From contig NZ_QKTU01000009.1 of the NCBI RefSeq assembly GCF_003234565.1, forward strand, positions 1 to 64,000: a DNA stretch of 64,000 nucleotides, given 5' to 3'. The first letter of the stretch is position 1; each line of letters begins with the position of its first letter. The position numbers were made by a program, and so were the translations under genes. Below are positions 33,289-42,915 of the stretch, piece by piece. The notes beneath the pieces were generated by a model, which made no database searches, was not told the origin of the DNA, and saw only the letters and a program-made list of their open reading frames with translations. Source of the DNA: Curtobacterium sp. MCBD17_013. Lineage in GTDB: Bacteria; Actinomycetota; Actinomycetes; Actinomycetales; Microbacteriaceae.

Positions 33289-35020
33289 GATGACCTTCCT
33301 TCTGCTTCGTGGGGAGCGCCGCGAGGACCGCGGCGGTGATCAGGGCGAACGAGATCGCGCCGGCGTCGGGGGTGCCGACGGCGTGCTCGGCGTGGGTGCG
33401 GGCGCGACCCATCTTCGGGAGCAGCGCGGCGGTGCCGTCGGCGGCCTCCTGCGCGGCGGCGGACGCGGCGGTCCACGCGGTCACCAGGTCGTCGCCGGCG
33501 TCCACCCGTCCGGTGAGCGCCGTGTCGAACGGCACGAGCGCGTCGACCATGGTCTTGTCGCCGACGACGGCGCCGAAGGCGAGGACCGCCTCGTTCGCCG
33601 CGTGCACCGCCGCAGCGACGTCGGCGGCCGACGGACGCGACTCGTCCCCGAGCACGCGACCCAGCGCCTCCAGGGCGGCACCCCAGATCGCACCGGAGGT
33701 CCCGCCGGCCTCGTCGGACCAGGCGTCCCCGGCGATCCGGAGGACGGATCCGGCGCCGGCACCGCGCGCGGCGGCGTCCTGCGCGGCCACGTGCGCGGCG
33801 TGTGAACCGCGCCGCATGCCGATGCCGTGGTCGCCGTCGCCGGCGACCGAGTCGATCTCGCCGAGCCGGACGGCGTGCTCGTCGATCGTCGCGCGGATCG
33901 CGGTGATCGCGTCCGTGACGACCGCGGCCGAAATCTGTGACTCCTCGCTGCCGGGCGTGACCTGGACCTGCTCGCCGGCCTCGAGGAGTTCGTCGGACAC
34001 GCGCTCCTGCGGCACCGCTCCGCCCTTCCGGTACGCGGGGCTGTCGGCCGGCGCCGCCCACAGCTGCTCGAGCTCCTCGTCCACCCAGAACAGCGTCAGC
34101 GACACCCCGGCCATGTCGAACGACGTGACCAGCTCGCCGACCTCGGGTTCCACGACGATCGCGCCGACGTCCGTCAGCAGGCGCTGCACGGTGCCGTAGA
34201 CGACGAACAGCTCCTCGTACTTCACCGAGCCGAGTCCGTTGAGGATGGGGACGACGCGGGCGCCGTCGACGGAGACACCGTCCGGGAGCTCCTGGAGCAG
34301 GCGGCCGACGAGCAGGTCGGCGAGCTCGGCGGCGGTGGGGACGTCGGCCTCGTCGATGCCCCGCTCACCGTGGATGCCCATCCCGATCGCCATCCGCCCC
34401 TCGGGGACCGTGAACAGCGGCTCGTCGGCGCCGGGCAGCGAGCAGCCGCTGAACGCGACGCCGAAACTCCGCGTCCGGTCGTTCGCCCGCTCCGCGATCG
34501 CTGCCACGTGGTCCAGCGAGTCGCCCCGCTCGGCGGCGGCACCGGCGACCTTGAACACGCACAGGTCCCCCGCGATGCCGCGACGCTTGTGGTGCTCGTC
34601 GGCCGACGCGGAGGCGATGTCGTCCGTCACGCGGACCGTGCGGACGTCGATGCCGGCCTCAGTCAGGGCGCGCGCCGCGGCATCGAAGTTGAGCGCGTCA
34701 CCGGCGTAGTTGCCGTAGGACAGCAGCACCCCGCCGCGGTGGTGCGCCGCCGTCGCGACCGCGGTGACCTGCTGTGCCGACGGCGACGCGAACAGGTTGC
34801 CCATCGCCGCGCCGGCCGCGAGGCCGTGCCCGACGAGTCCGCCGAACGCCGGGTAGTGCCCCGAGCCGCCACCGATCACCAGGGCCACCGTGCCCTCAGG
34901 GCTGGTGGTCGCACGAGTGACCCCGCCGCGGACCTTCCGGACCCACCGCCGGTTCGCCCCGACGAACCCGTCGACCATCTCGTCCGCGAAGTCCGCCGGG
35001 TCGTTGAACAGGCGGGTCAT
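33281..35020 (-). CDS. Dihydroxyacetone-kinase-family tetrulose kinase (LerK-like)
   Basis: 579-aa ATP-dependent kinase fusing DhaK and DhaL domains. DhaK part (1-330): [15 protein letters not shown] and [10 protein letters not shown], where His217 would bind the keto substrate covalently. DhaL part (about 365-575): [13 protein letters not shown] and [16 protein letters not shown], the Mg-ATP ligands. Such fusions phosphorylate dihydroxyacetone or, in actinobacterial tetritol operons, erythrulose. The isomerase neighbours favour erythrulose. ATG 35020 with AAGGAGC upstream. First gene of the operon. Confidence 0.88.
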   Translation of the reverse strand: MTRLFNDPADFADEMVDGFVGANRRWVRKVRGGVTRATTSPEGTVALVIGGGSGHYPAFGGLVGHGLAAGAAMGNLFASPSAQQVTAVATAAHHRGGVLLSYGNYAGDALNFDAAARALTEAGIDVRTVRVTDDIASASADEHHKRRGIAGDLCVFKVAGAAAERGDSLDHVAAIAERANDRTRSFGVAFSGCSLPGADEPLFTVPEGRMAIGMGIHGERGIDEADVPTAAELADLLVGRLLQELPDGVSVDGARVVPILNGLGSVKYEELFVVYGTVQRLLTDVGAIVVEPEVGELVTSFDMAGVSLTLFWVDEELEQLWAAPADSPAYRKGGAVPQERVSDELLEAGEQVQVTPGSEESQISAAVVTDAITAIRATIDEHAVRLGEIDSVAGDGDHGIGMRRGSHAAHVAAQDAAARGAGAGSVLRIAGDAWSDEAGGTSGAIWGAALEALGRVLGDESRPSAADVAAAVHAANEAVLAFGAVVGDKTMVDALVPFDTALTGRVDAGDDLVTAWTAASAAAQEAADGTAALLPKMGRARTHAEHAVGTPDAGAISFALITAAVLAALPTKQKEGHHG

Positions 35021-35060
35021 GGTGTCGCTCCTTCGATCGGGTGGTGCGGCTGGCCGGTCA

Positions 35061-35074
35061 CGGTCGCGCGACCG
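35061..35074. promoter_or_regulatory. CGGTCGCGCGACCG palindrome, possible LacI operator
   Basis: Perfect 14-bp palindrome in the 167-bp divergent region between the kinase operon and the LacI-family gene. It has an even, CG-centred dyad as many LacI operators do. Chance palindromes are common at this GC content. Confidence 0.4.
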
Positions 35075-35187
35075 GCGTGGAGGTTGGAGGGGCCGTGCAC
35101 CGGCACGCGGCGGGCAGGTCGCGGCGGTGAGGCCGAGGTCGACTCCGCTGTAGCGTCGTTGCATCGGGTTCGAGGAGAGGGGGCGTC

Positions 35188-36180
35188 GTGGCGCTGACGA
35201 GCCGTGACATCGCGCGGGCCGCGGGCGTGTCGCAGGCGACCGTGTCGCGGGTGCTCAACGGCAGCCCGAGCGTCTCGGACCAGACCCGTGAGCGCGTCCT
35301 CGGTGCCATGCGCGACGTCGGCTACGTGCCCAACGCGCAGGCCAAGGCGATGCGCACGGCGCGGGCGGGCGCGATCGGGATCGTCACCAGCGAGATCCAG
35401 AACCCGTACCTGCCGTACCTGCTCGACGAGTTGACGCGGGTCGCGCGCGAGATGAACGTCAACGTCGTGGTGTGGAACGACGACGATCCGGCGATGCCGC
35501 TCGCGACCGCCGGCGTCGGCGCCGGCACCGTCGACGGCGTGCTCTTCACCGCCGCGAAGCAGCAGACGCTCGGCATCGACCGCCTGGTCGAACGCGGCGT
35601 TCCGGTGCTGCTCTGCAACCGGGCCGACCTCGAGTCGACCGCCGACATCGTCATGACGGATCACTTCGGGACAGGCGTCCGTGCCGCGGAGTTCCTGCTC
35701 GAACGCGGTCGGTCGCACATCGCCGCGATCTTCGGCCCGTCGGACACGTTCGCGAGCCCGGCGCGTGAGGCCGGGTTCCGACAGGCGTTGCGGGCCGCCG
35801 GGGTGGAGATCCGGGCCGAGCAGACCACGAGGGGCACGACCACGTACGACACGGGGAACCGCGCGGCGCGCGAGTTGCTCGCGCACGGCGTTCCGGACGC
35901 GGTCTTCTGCTCCTCGGACATCATCGCGTACGGCGCGATGGACGCCCTCCGCACGGCCGAGGTCGCCGTCCCCGAGCGGACGTGGGTGCTCGGCATCGAC
36001 GGGCTCCCGATGTCGGCGTGGGGTGCGTTCGACCTCACGACGTTCGAACAGGACATCACGAGCATCGCGCGCGCGTCCGTGCAACGACTCCTGGACCGCA
36101 TCGCCGGGGACACGTCGGAGCCGGTGCACACGCTGGTGCCCGCTCGGCTCGTCGAGCGCGGGTCGACCGGGGCCCGCTGA
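35188..36180 (+). CDS. LacI-family regulator of the tetritol cluster
   Basis: 330-aa repressor. The N-terminal HTH TSRDIARAAGVSQATVSRVLNGSPSVS (residues 4-30) is followed by a hinge and a periplasmic-binding-like effector domain (IGIVTSEIQNPYLPYLL, VPVLLCNRAD). GTG 35188 follows GAGGAGAGG. Divergent from the kinase operon and convergent with the dehydrogenase gene. Probable inducer: a tetritol, tetrulose or its phosphate. Confidence 0.93.
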   Translation: MALTSRDIARAAGVSQATVSRVLNGSPSVSDQTRERVLGAMRDVGYVPNAQAKAMRTARAGAIGIVTSEIQNPYLPYLLDELTRVAREMNVNVVVWNDDDPAMPLATAGVGAGTVDGVLFTAAKQQTLGIDRLVERGVPVLLCNRADLESTADIVMTDHFGTGVRAAEFLLERGRSHIAAIFGPSDTFASPAREAGFRQALRAAGVEIRAEQTTRGTTTYDTGNRAARELLAHGVPDAVFCSSDIIAYGAMDALRTAEVAVPERTWVLGIDGLPMSAWGAFDLTTFEQDITSIARASVQRLLDRIAGDTSEPVHTLVPARLVERGSTGAR

Positions 36181-36323
36181 CCGGGAGGCACGGTGTCCGC
36201 CCGGTCCGCCGGGTGTCGGCGGCGTGGGCGCGACGAGCGTGGGGTGCGCGCCGAGGTGTGGAGCACCCCGGTCGTGGGTCTCGGCCATGCGCTCTCCTCG
36301 GACTCGTCGGTCGTCGCGTCGGA

Positions 36324-37421
36324 TCAGTGCGCCGTTGCGGCGACCGTCTCGGCTCCCCCGACGGTTGCCGCGCCGTCGACGGGCCCGTTCGGCAGGATGA
36401 GGACCTTGTTGGCGTCGCCGGTGAGGAGGTCGATCGCGGGGCCGAGGTCGCCGAGCGGGAACCGGTGGGTGATGAGCCACGAGATGTCCACGCCGCCACG
36501 GGTGAGGACCTCGACGAGGTCCTCCCAGGTGTCCCAGAGTCGGCGCCCGAACGTGCCGCGCAGGGTGATCCCGTTCTTGTTGATGTACTTGGCGATGTCG
36601 ACCGGCACCGGGTTGCCGGGGTGTCCGATCGTGACGATCGTGCCCTCGCGGCGGACCGACTCGAAGATGGTCGGGTACGCCGCGGCGGCCGCGCTGACCT
36701 CGAAGGCGACGTCGACGCCGCTGCGGTGGGCATAGTGCTCCTCGACGTACTCGACGACGCCGGGGCCGGGCTCGAACACGGTCGCGCCGAGCTTCTCGGC
36801 CCAGCCGCGTCGGTACGGGTTGGGTTCGACGGCGATCACCTCGGTGGCGCCGAGGTGCAGCGCGAACTGCACGATGAGCAGCCCGACCGGGCCGCAGCCG
36901 GACACCAACACCGAGTGCCCGGCGACATCGAGGTCCGCCCGCTGCAGCGCATGCCAAGCGACGCCGGCGGGCTCGAGGAGCGCACCGACCTCGAGCGGCA
37001 TGCCCTCCGGCAGCGGGAAGCAGATGTTCTCCGGCACCGCGACGCGCTCGGCGAACGCGCCGTCGGCGTGCATCGCGATGATCTTCATGTTCAGGCAGTT
37101 GTGCCCGTTGCCGGTGCGGCACATGAAGCACTGCTCGCACGGGATGTGCGTCTCGAGCGCCACCCGGTCCCCCACCGCGAGTCGACTGACGTCGGAGCCC
37201 ACCTCGATCACCGTGCCGGAGACCTCGTGCCCCAGGACGACCGGCAGGTCGAGGTTGAACGCCACCGCCGACGGTGTCCACTCGTACATCTCGCGGTCGG
37301 TGCCGCAGATCGACACCGCGCCGACGTGGAGCAGGACGTCACGGGGGCCGACCGTGGGCTCGGGGTGGTCCTCGACGAACTCGACGCCCGGCGCCGCGGT
37401 GGTCTTGACGATTGCCTTCAT
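36324..37421 (-). CDS. Zinc-dependent medium-chain alcohol/polyol dehydrogenase
   Basis: 365-aa MDR enzyme. Catalytic zinc ligands are Cys39 (SICGTD) and His65-Glu66 (LGHEVSG). The structural zinc loop has Cys95, 98, 101 and 109. The Rossmann motif is VSGCGPVGLLIVQFALHLGA, followed by VEPNPYRRGW, suggesting NAD preference. It resembles threonine/sorbitol/butanediol dehydrogenases. In this cluster it would oxidise a tetritol such as erythritol or threitol to erythrulose. ATG 37421 with GAAGGAAG upstream. 25 bp after the transporter gene. Confidence 0.9.
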   Translation of the reverse strand: MKAIVKTTAAPGVEFVEDHPEPTVGPRDVLLHVGAVSICGTDREMYEWTPSAVAFNLDLPVVLGHEVSGTVIEVGSDVSRLAVGDRVALETHIPCEQCFMCRTGNGHNCLNMKIIAMHADGAFAERVAVPENICFPLPEGMPLEVGALLEPAGVAWHALQRADLDVAGHSVLVSGCGPVGLLIVQFALHLGATEVIAVEPNPYRRGWAEKLGATVFEPGPGVVEYVEEHYAHRSGVDVAFEVSAAAAAYPTIFESVRREGTIVTIGHPGNPVPVDIAKYINKNGITLRGTFGRRLWDTWEDLVEVLTRGGVDISWLITHRFPLGDLGPAIDLLTGDANKVLILPNGPVDGAATVGGAETVAATAH

Positions 37422-37446
37422 GGTGCTTGCTTCTTCCTTCGGTGGC

Positions 37447-38805
37447 TCAGGACTGGTTCGCGACGCGCGGGTCCACCACGGCGGTCGGCACGGCGGAGGT
37501 GACCTCGTCGACGTAGGCCCGCTCCTTCCGGCTCCACGTCTCACGGGTGAGGAGCACCGTGACGACGCCGACGACGCCGGCAGCGACGTAGAGGAGCGAG
37601 ACGCCGCCCCAACCGATCGCTGCCGCGAGGGCGGTGGCGATGAACGGGATGAAGCCGGAGATCGCGGCGGCGAGCTGGTAGCCGATCGAGGCGCCCGAGG
37701 AGCGCGTGTCCGTGCTGAACAGCTCGCTGAACCAGGCGCCCTGGGTGCCGGCGAGCATGTCGTGGATGAGCGGCAGGCCGATGACGTAGACGAACACGAT
37801 CAGGACCGGCACCTGCGAGTTGAGCATCAGGAACATCGGGAACCCGAACGCGATCGAGAGGATCGACCCGACCAGGTAGATCGGCTTCCGCCCGAACTTG
37901 TCGGTGAGGTCGCCCCAGAACAGGGAGGAGCCGACGCCGATCGCGGTCGCGATGCAGAGCCCGACGAGGCCGACCTCACGGAGGTCCGCGTCGAGACCGG
38001 AGATGTAGCTGAGGATGTAGGTGACGACGACGTAGAAGCCCGCGGACTCGACCAGGCGCAGGCCGATGACGCGGAGCAGGTTCCGCCAGTCGTCCTTGAG
38101 CACCTTGAGCAGCGGGTTCTTCGCGGTCTCGCCGCGGTCCTTGACGTCTTCGAACTCCGGGGACTCCGAGACCCTCGCCCGGATGATGAGGCCCGCGATG
38201 ACGAGGACGGCGCTGGCGAGGAACGGCACCCGCCACGCCCACTCACCGCCGAGGTGCACGGAGAACAGGAAGACGATGTTCGCCAGGAACACCCCGGCCG
38301 GGTTCCCCGCGGTCGGGATCGCGGAGTAGCGGCCACGGTGTCGCCACGGCGCGTGCTCGTAGGCCATGAGGATCGCGCCGCCCCACTCGGCGCCGAACGC
38401 GACGCCCTGGATGACGCGCACCGCGACCAGGAGGATCGGGGCCAGGACGCCGACGGTCTGGTACGTCGGCAGCAGTCCGATCGCGAACGTCGCGAGTCCC
38501 ATCACCAGCAACGCCGCGACGAGCACCGGCTTGCGGCCGATCTTGTCCCCGAGGTAGCCACCGATGATGCCGCCGAGCGGGCGCATCGCGAACCCGACGC
38601 CGAGCGTGGCGAACGAGAGCAGCGTCCCGACCAGCGGATCGGCGCCGGGGAAGAACGCGGTGCCGAAGTACAGCGCCGACGCGGTGCCGTACGCGAGGAA
38701 GTCGTAGTTCTCGACGCAGGTGCCGACCGCTGCGCCGATCGCCGCGGACTTCTTGTCCCGCGTTCCGTGGACGGCGCGCTGGCGCTGGACTTCAGTGAGG
38801 GCCAT
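37447..38805 (-). CDS. MHS-family (ShiA/ProP-like) metabolite:proton symporter
   Basis: 452-aa MFS importer with 12 helices. MHS features: AAIGAAVGTCVENYDFLAYGTASAL, GGIIGGYLGDKIGRKPVLV (motif A) and QGVAFGAEWGGAILMAYEHAP. ATG 38805 with GAAGGAG upstream. Co-transcribed with the polyol dehydrogenase, so likely the tetritol importer of the cluster. MHS proteins more often carry organic acids, so the substrate is uncertain. Confidence 0.9.
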   Translation of the reverse strand: MALTEVQRQRAVHGTRDKKSAAIGAAVGTCVENYDFLAYGTASALYFGTAFFPGADPLVGTLLSFATLGVGFAMRPLGGIIGGYLGDKIGRKPVLVAALLVMGLATFAIGLLPTYQTVGVLAPILLVAVRVIQGVAFGAEWGGAILMAYEHAPWRHRGRYSAIPTAGNPAGVFLANIVFLFSVHLGGEWAWRVPFLASAVLVIAGLIIRARVSESPEFEDVKDRGETAKNPLLKVLKDDWRNLLRVIGLRLVESAGFYVVVTYILSYISGLDADLREVGLVGLCIATAIGVGSSLFWGDLTDKFGRKPIYLVGSILSIAFGFPMFLMLNSQVPVLIVFVYVIGLPLIHDMLAGTQGAWFSELFSTDTRSSGASIGYQLAAAISGFIPFIATALAAAIGWGGVSLLYVAAGVVGVVTVLLTRETWSRKERAYVDEVTSAVPTAVVDPRVANQS

Positions 38806-38828
38806 CGTCTTCTCCTTCGAAGAATGGG

Positions 38829-38867
38829 TACGTATTCACGGGGATGCTCCGAGCGACTGTATACGTA
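38829..38867 (-). promoter_or_regulatory. Paired TACGTA motifs upstream of MHS transporter
   Basis: TACGTA occurs at 38829-38834 (in GGGTACGTATTC) and 38862-38867 (in TGTATACGTAACC), 33 bp apart, about three helical turns. This AT-rich patch is the promoter region of the transporter-dehydrogenase operon. LacI or GntR binding is possible. Confidence 0.4.
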
Positions 38868-39049
38868 ACCAAGTGACGCCCGCAAGCCGCGACATCGCTC
38901 GGCGCAGAAGCACCACGACGTGTGCTCCTTGCGCCAGCGCTCCCCTGCGGAGCAGGATGCCGGAGGTACCGCTGTGCCGTGATGATCGTCGAAGCCCAGG
39001 CCGACTTGTCTGCCGACCGATCACCGGCACCGCGTCGGAGGCATCGTCC

Positions 39050-40309
39050 ATGACGACTGCGCGCTCGCTCCTGTCCTCGGTCCTCGGACCGTTCCGGTCG
39101 ACCGGTGCCCGGTACGGCCGTGTCCTCGACCACCCCGGGGCGCTGGCGTTCTTCCTCCCCGCGGCCGTTGCGCGTCTCGGCGTCGCGATGACCGGGCTCG
39201 GGCTGCTGTTCTCGATCCAGCACGCGTCGGGATCGTTCGCGGTCGCAGGCGCTTCCACGGCCGGTTTCTCGATCGCGGAGGCCGTGGCGGGTCCGCAGGT
39301 CGCTCGCCTCGTGGACCGGTGGGGGCAGACGGTGACGGTCCCGGTGATCGTCGCCGCTCACGCTGCCGCGGTCGCTGCGGCCATCACCACCGCGGGGAGC
39401 GCACCGGTCCCGGTCACGCTCGCGGCCGTGATGGTCGCCGGTGCCGTGACGCCCCAGCCCGGAGCCCTGTCGGCGGCGCGGTGGTCGCACCTCCTGACGG
39501 ATGGGCCGGCGCTCCGCGTCGCCTTCTCCCTCGAGGCGAACGTCAACGACGTCGTGTTCCTGTCCGGTCCGATCCTCGTGACCCTCGCCAGTACTTCCCT
39601 CGTCCCGTGGGCGGGTTCGGCCGCGGCCGCGACACTCGTCGCCCTCGGCTGCGGCACGCTGTCGCTGCAACCGCGCACCGCACCAGCGCCGCGTCGAGGT
39701 CGGGGACGCGGCCGGAACAGGACCCGGACCTCACTCCTCGCTCCGGACTTCCTCGCCGCACTCGGCGTCAACCTCGGGCTCGGGTGCTTCTTCGGCGCTG
39801 TTCCGCTCCTCGTCACCGCCGCGGCGAGCGCTCGCGGGATGCTGTCCCTCACCGGTCTCGTCCTCGCCGTCCCCAGCGCCGCGAGCATCATCGCGGGCCT
39901 CGTGTACGGGTCGATGCGTGCGACCCCGCGCCCCCAGGCGGCGCAGCTGGTCGCGACGCTCGTGCTCACGGTCGCCGTGCTCGTCGGCGTCGCCTGGCCC
40001 ACGCTGCTCGGGCTGGCGATCATGCTGGCGATCGGCGGAACGGCGATCGCCCCGCTGCTCGCGTCGTCCTCCCAGATCGTGCAGGCGACGGTCGCCGGTT
40101 CAGCACTGACACAGGGGTTCACCTGGATCAACTCCGCCTCCGCGATCGGCATCGCGATGAGCGCATCGCTCGCCGGAGCACTGATCACGCATGGTGGGGT
40201 TCGAGCCGCGACCATGCCGCTCGTGGTCCTCGTGCTGGCCGCGGTGGCGTCCGCCGCGCTGTCGTTCCGGTACGCCCGGACCCGGAGTGCGTCGGATCCG
40301 TCGGCATGA
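39050..40309 (+). CDS. MFS transporter
   Basis: 419-aa protein with about 12 membrane segments. It has LPAAVARLGVAMTGLGLLFSIQ near the N terminus, ARLVDRWGQTVTVP (motif A-like) and an Arg-rich central cytoplasmic loop (RRGRGRGRNRTR). ATG 39050 has GGAGG upstream; the longer frame from 38720 overlaps the MHS gene. No regulator or enzyme is attached, so the substrate is unknown. The 260 bp that follow hold no recognisable gene. Confidence 0.82.
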   Translation: MTTARSLLSSVLGPFRSTGARYGRVLDHPGALAFFLPAAVARLGVAMTGLGLLFSIQHASGSFAVAGASTAGFSIAEAVAGPQVARLVDRWGQTVTVPVIVAAHAAAVAAAITTAGSAPVPVTLAAVMVAGAVTPQPGALSAARWSHLLTDGPALRVAFSLEANVNDVVFLSGPILVTLASTSLVPWAGSAAAATLVALGCGTLSLQPRTAPAPRRGRGRGRNRTRTSLLAPDFLAALGVNLGLGCFFGAVPLLVTAAASARGMLSLTGLVLAVPSAASIIAGLVYGSMRATPRPQAAQLVATLVLTVAVLVGVAWPTLLGLAIMLAIGGTAIAPLLASSSQIVQATVAGSALTQGFTWINSASAIGIAMSASLAGALITHGGVRAATMPLVVLVLAAVASAALSFRYARTRSASDPSA

Positions 40310-40570
40310 TCGATCCGCCACCAGGCGGCGCCAGCTGGGCCATCGGCGCGCCGTCTGCCGTCCTCGCTGGTACGAGGAGCGATGCCGCGCCGGCGAAGAC
40401 GGGTGCGTTCATCGCGGTGTGCGCCAGATGGAGACACGGCTCTGCTGCCACCGGGCCTCCCGACCGGTGTCGGACCGCGCGTCGCCGATCCCCACCATGG
40501 GCGCCGGAATGGAGGGCCGTCCAGCCCGGGTGGATCCGGGATCACGGGTGATCTTCGTCACGGGTTGACT

Positions 40571-41211
40571 ATGGGCGTGCCGACGACCGCTGAGATTCTC
40601 GACTTCGACGAGCCGCCCGTGCCGGCGGGAGCCAGCCCGTGGGTCGTCCCGCCGAAGGCCACCGTCATCAGTGTCGTCGACCCGGACCCTGAATGGCCGC
40701 AGCTCGCATCGACGGTGAGCAACCTGATCATCGATGCTCTCGACGTTCGCGCGCTCCGTGTCGAGCACGTCGGGTCCACGTCTGTTCCTGGGCTCGCGGC
40801 GAAACCGGTACTCGACCTGGACCTGACGGTCGCAGATCCCTCCGACGAACGTGTCTGGCTGCCGCGGTTGGAAGCAGCGGGCTTCGTCCTCACGGTGCGC
40901 GAGCCCTGGTGGCACGAGCATCGCCTCCTCCAGGGAGCCCCTGCAAGCAACCGGGCGCAGCGCCGGTTCCCGGGATCCCCGTGAACCTGCACGTCTTCGG
41001 GCCGGACAGTCCGGAGCTGGTCAAGCACGTGGTGTTCCGGAACTGGCTCCGACACGACACCGCGGATCGCGAACGCTACGGGACCGTCAAGCGTCAGGCC
41101 GCACAGCAGCCAGCGCAACGCATGTCGGACTACAACGCCCGTAAGGCCGCAGTCATCCGAGAGATCTACGAGCGCGCCCTCGCGGCCGCCGGCTTCATCG
41201 AAGGCGACTAG
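40571..41211 (+). pseudogene. GrpB-family protein gene with frameshift
   Basis: Frame A from ATG 40571 gives about 137 aa with GrpB/UPF0157 features (VISVVDPDPEWPQLA, RVEHVGSTSVPGLAAKPVLDLDLTV, WWHEHRLLQG) and stops at 40984. The family's continuation (VNLHVFGPDSPELVKHVVFRNWLR, then NARKAAVIREIYERA) follows at once in another frame to 41211. A shift near 40935-40980 splits the gene. It is either inactive or a sequencing error. Confidence 0.8.
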
Positions 41212-41284
41212 AGAGACCTGGCCCGCGCTGGCAACGCTCTCACAGCGGTGCGCGGAAGACGCGTCGTGATCACGCAGGACGCGC

Positions 41285-41800
41285 TCACCACTCGGACAGG
41301 CCACACCGGCGGAGCACCTCGTCCACGACGACATCGAGCGGCTGACTGGCATCGACGTGCACGCCATCGCGCGGCACGGTGCCGGTCGCATGGAGTGCGT
41401 GAACGAGGGCCCGCTCTTCCAGCCGGCCCGTCCCGGCCCATTCGTCATCGCCCCGCGCCTCCAGGCGTCGCTCGAGCGTTGCCCGATCGATCATCAGGAC
41501 GAAGACGTCGTCGAAGACATCGATGAACGATTCGACGTTGCGCGATCCTCCGCAGAAGAAGGTGACCGGATCTGACTGGTCCGCCGCGATCGAGCGGACC
41601 CTCTGTACCTGCCAGATGTGGTGGTGGTGAACGGCTGTCCCGGTCACACCATCGACAGGCGCCCCTGTCTTCGGGTCACCCTGGTAAGCGAGTTCTCGAT
41701 CGCCGTCGATCGCTGGGAAACCACGGCGACGCAGTTCGTGGCACACCGACGTCTTCCCTGTTCCAGAGACGCCTTCGACGAGGTAGTTCCGCTTCCCCAC
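41285..41800 (-). CDS. P-loop AAA-family nucleotide kinase-like protein
   Basis: About 171-aa small kinase-like ATPase. Walker A is YLVEGVSGTGKTSVCHELRRRG (near the N terminus), then AIDGDRELAYQGDP, HHHHIWQVQRVR, FFCGGSRNVESFID and VFVLMIDRATLERRL. This pattern is shared by uncharacterised actinobacterial nucleoside/nucleotide kinase-like proteins. GTG 41800 is the chosen start; in-frame codons extend to 41980 without family similarity. Confidence 0.78.
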   Translation of the reverse strand: MGKRNYLVEGVSGTGKTSVCHELRRRGFPAIDGDRELAYQGDPKTGAPVDGVTGTAVHHHHIWQVQRVRSIAADQSDPVTFFCGGSRNVESFIDVFDDVFVLMIDRATLERRLEARGDDEWAGTGRLEERALVHALHATGTVPRDGVHVDASQPLDVVVDEVLRRCGLSEW

Positions 41801-41957
41801 GAGGGCACGGTAGCCCTCGGCGATGGATCTCTGAAGCCCATCGGCTACTGGACACCAGAGGGTGGCCGGATGCTCGTATAGGTGTCCGGAGCGCGCGTTG
41901 AGCCGCAGGGTCGAACGTGTCGGAAGGGCGTCGACGCCAGGCGTACGATTTCTTGAA

Positions 41958-41978
41958 GTCGAGACGATTTGTCTCGAC
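41958..41978 (+). promoter_or_regulatory. Operator palindrome upstream of SDR/TetR pair
   Basis: Perfect inverted repeat GTCGAGAC-GATTT-GTCTCGAC overlapping a TTGAAG-type -35 region, 54 bp before the SDR start. Probably bound by the TetR encoded just downstream. Confidence 0.75.
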
Positions 41979-42032
41979 AAGCCTGGTGATCACCACCTAG
42001 CTCACCCTCGTCACTGTCGACAGGAGACCTTC

Positions 42033-42860
42033 ATGTCCGATTCCACCGCACCCGACAGCCACACGAACGTGGTTCCGCAGTCCACGCAGGCTTCCACCTG
42101 GACTGAGCAGATCACTCCGGGTCGTTTCTCCGGCCAGACCGTCATCGTCACCGGGGCCGCGTCCGGCATCGGTCGTGCCACGGCGTCACGCGTTGCACGC
42201 GAAGGCGGGCGGGTCGTGGCCGTCGACATCACCGCCGACCGCCTCTCAGATCTGCTTGCGGAACTGCCCGACGCCGACATCGTGCCGGTGGGTGGCGACA
42301 TCACCTCGCAGGCAGACGTCGACGCGATCGTCGCAGCCGCCGGTGGCCAGATCGACGCTCTCGCCAACGTCGCCGGCATCGCCGACGACTTCTCCCCCAT
42401 CGACGAGACGAGCGACGCCGTCTGGGAGCGCGTGATGGGCGTCAACGTCACCGGCACTTTCAAGCTCACCCGAGCCGTGCTGCCCGTCATGCTCGAAGCC
42501 GGCAGCGGCTCCGTCGTCAACATCATCAGCGGCGCCGCGCTCCTCGGTAGCGGTTCAGGAGCGGCCTACACCGCGTCCAAGCACGCGGTCCTGGGCCTGA
42601 CCCGCTCCGCAGCGTTCATGTATGCGCAGCGAGGACTGCGTGTCAACGCTGTCGCTCCGGGCGCGGTCGCCACGAACATCGGCTCCTCCTCGAAGCTCTC
42701 GGAGAAGGGCCAGGAGCGGTTGGCGCCGTTCTTCGCACTGCTACCGAGCATCGCGGCGCCCGCCGAGCTCGCTGCCTCGATCACGTTCTTGCTCAGCAAG
42801 GACGGTGTGAACATCAACGGTGCCGTCCTCTCCAGCGACGGCGGCGTCTCCGTTCAGTAG
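42033..42860 (+). CDS. Short-chain dehydrogenase/reductase
   Basis: 275-aa classical SDR with an N-terminal extension of about 30 residues. Motifs: VTGAASGIGRATASRVA, NVAG, catalytic Ser in IISGAA and YTASK, and C-terminal NINGAVLSSDGGVSVQ. ATG 42033 follows CAGGAGACC. First gene of a likely two-gene unit with TetR. Confidence 0.92.
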   Translation: MSDSTAPDSHTNVVPQSTQASTWTEQITPGRFSGQTVIVTGAASGIGRATASRVAREGGRVVAVDITADRLSDLLAELPDADIVPVGGDITSQADVDAIVAAAGGQIDALANVAGIADDFSPIDETSDAVWERVMGVNVTGTFKLTRAVLPVMLEAGSGSVVNIISGAALLGSGSGAAYTASKHAVLGLTRSAAFMYAQRGLRVNAVAPGAVATNIGSSSKLSEKGQERLAPFFALLPSIAAPAELAASITFLLSKDGVNINGAVLSSDGGVSVQ

Positions 42861-42915
42861 TCCGCACCACGGCTGGCCGCGCCGGCCGGAGTCGTGATGC
42901 CGCGAGGATGGCTGT

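Noticed and set aside
36180-36295. Minus-strand ATG with GAGGAGAG leader just after the zinc dehydrogenase
   Set aside because: The frame soon runs antisense through the LacI gene and has Arg/Pro-rich shadow composition; no family match.
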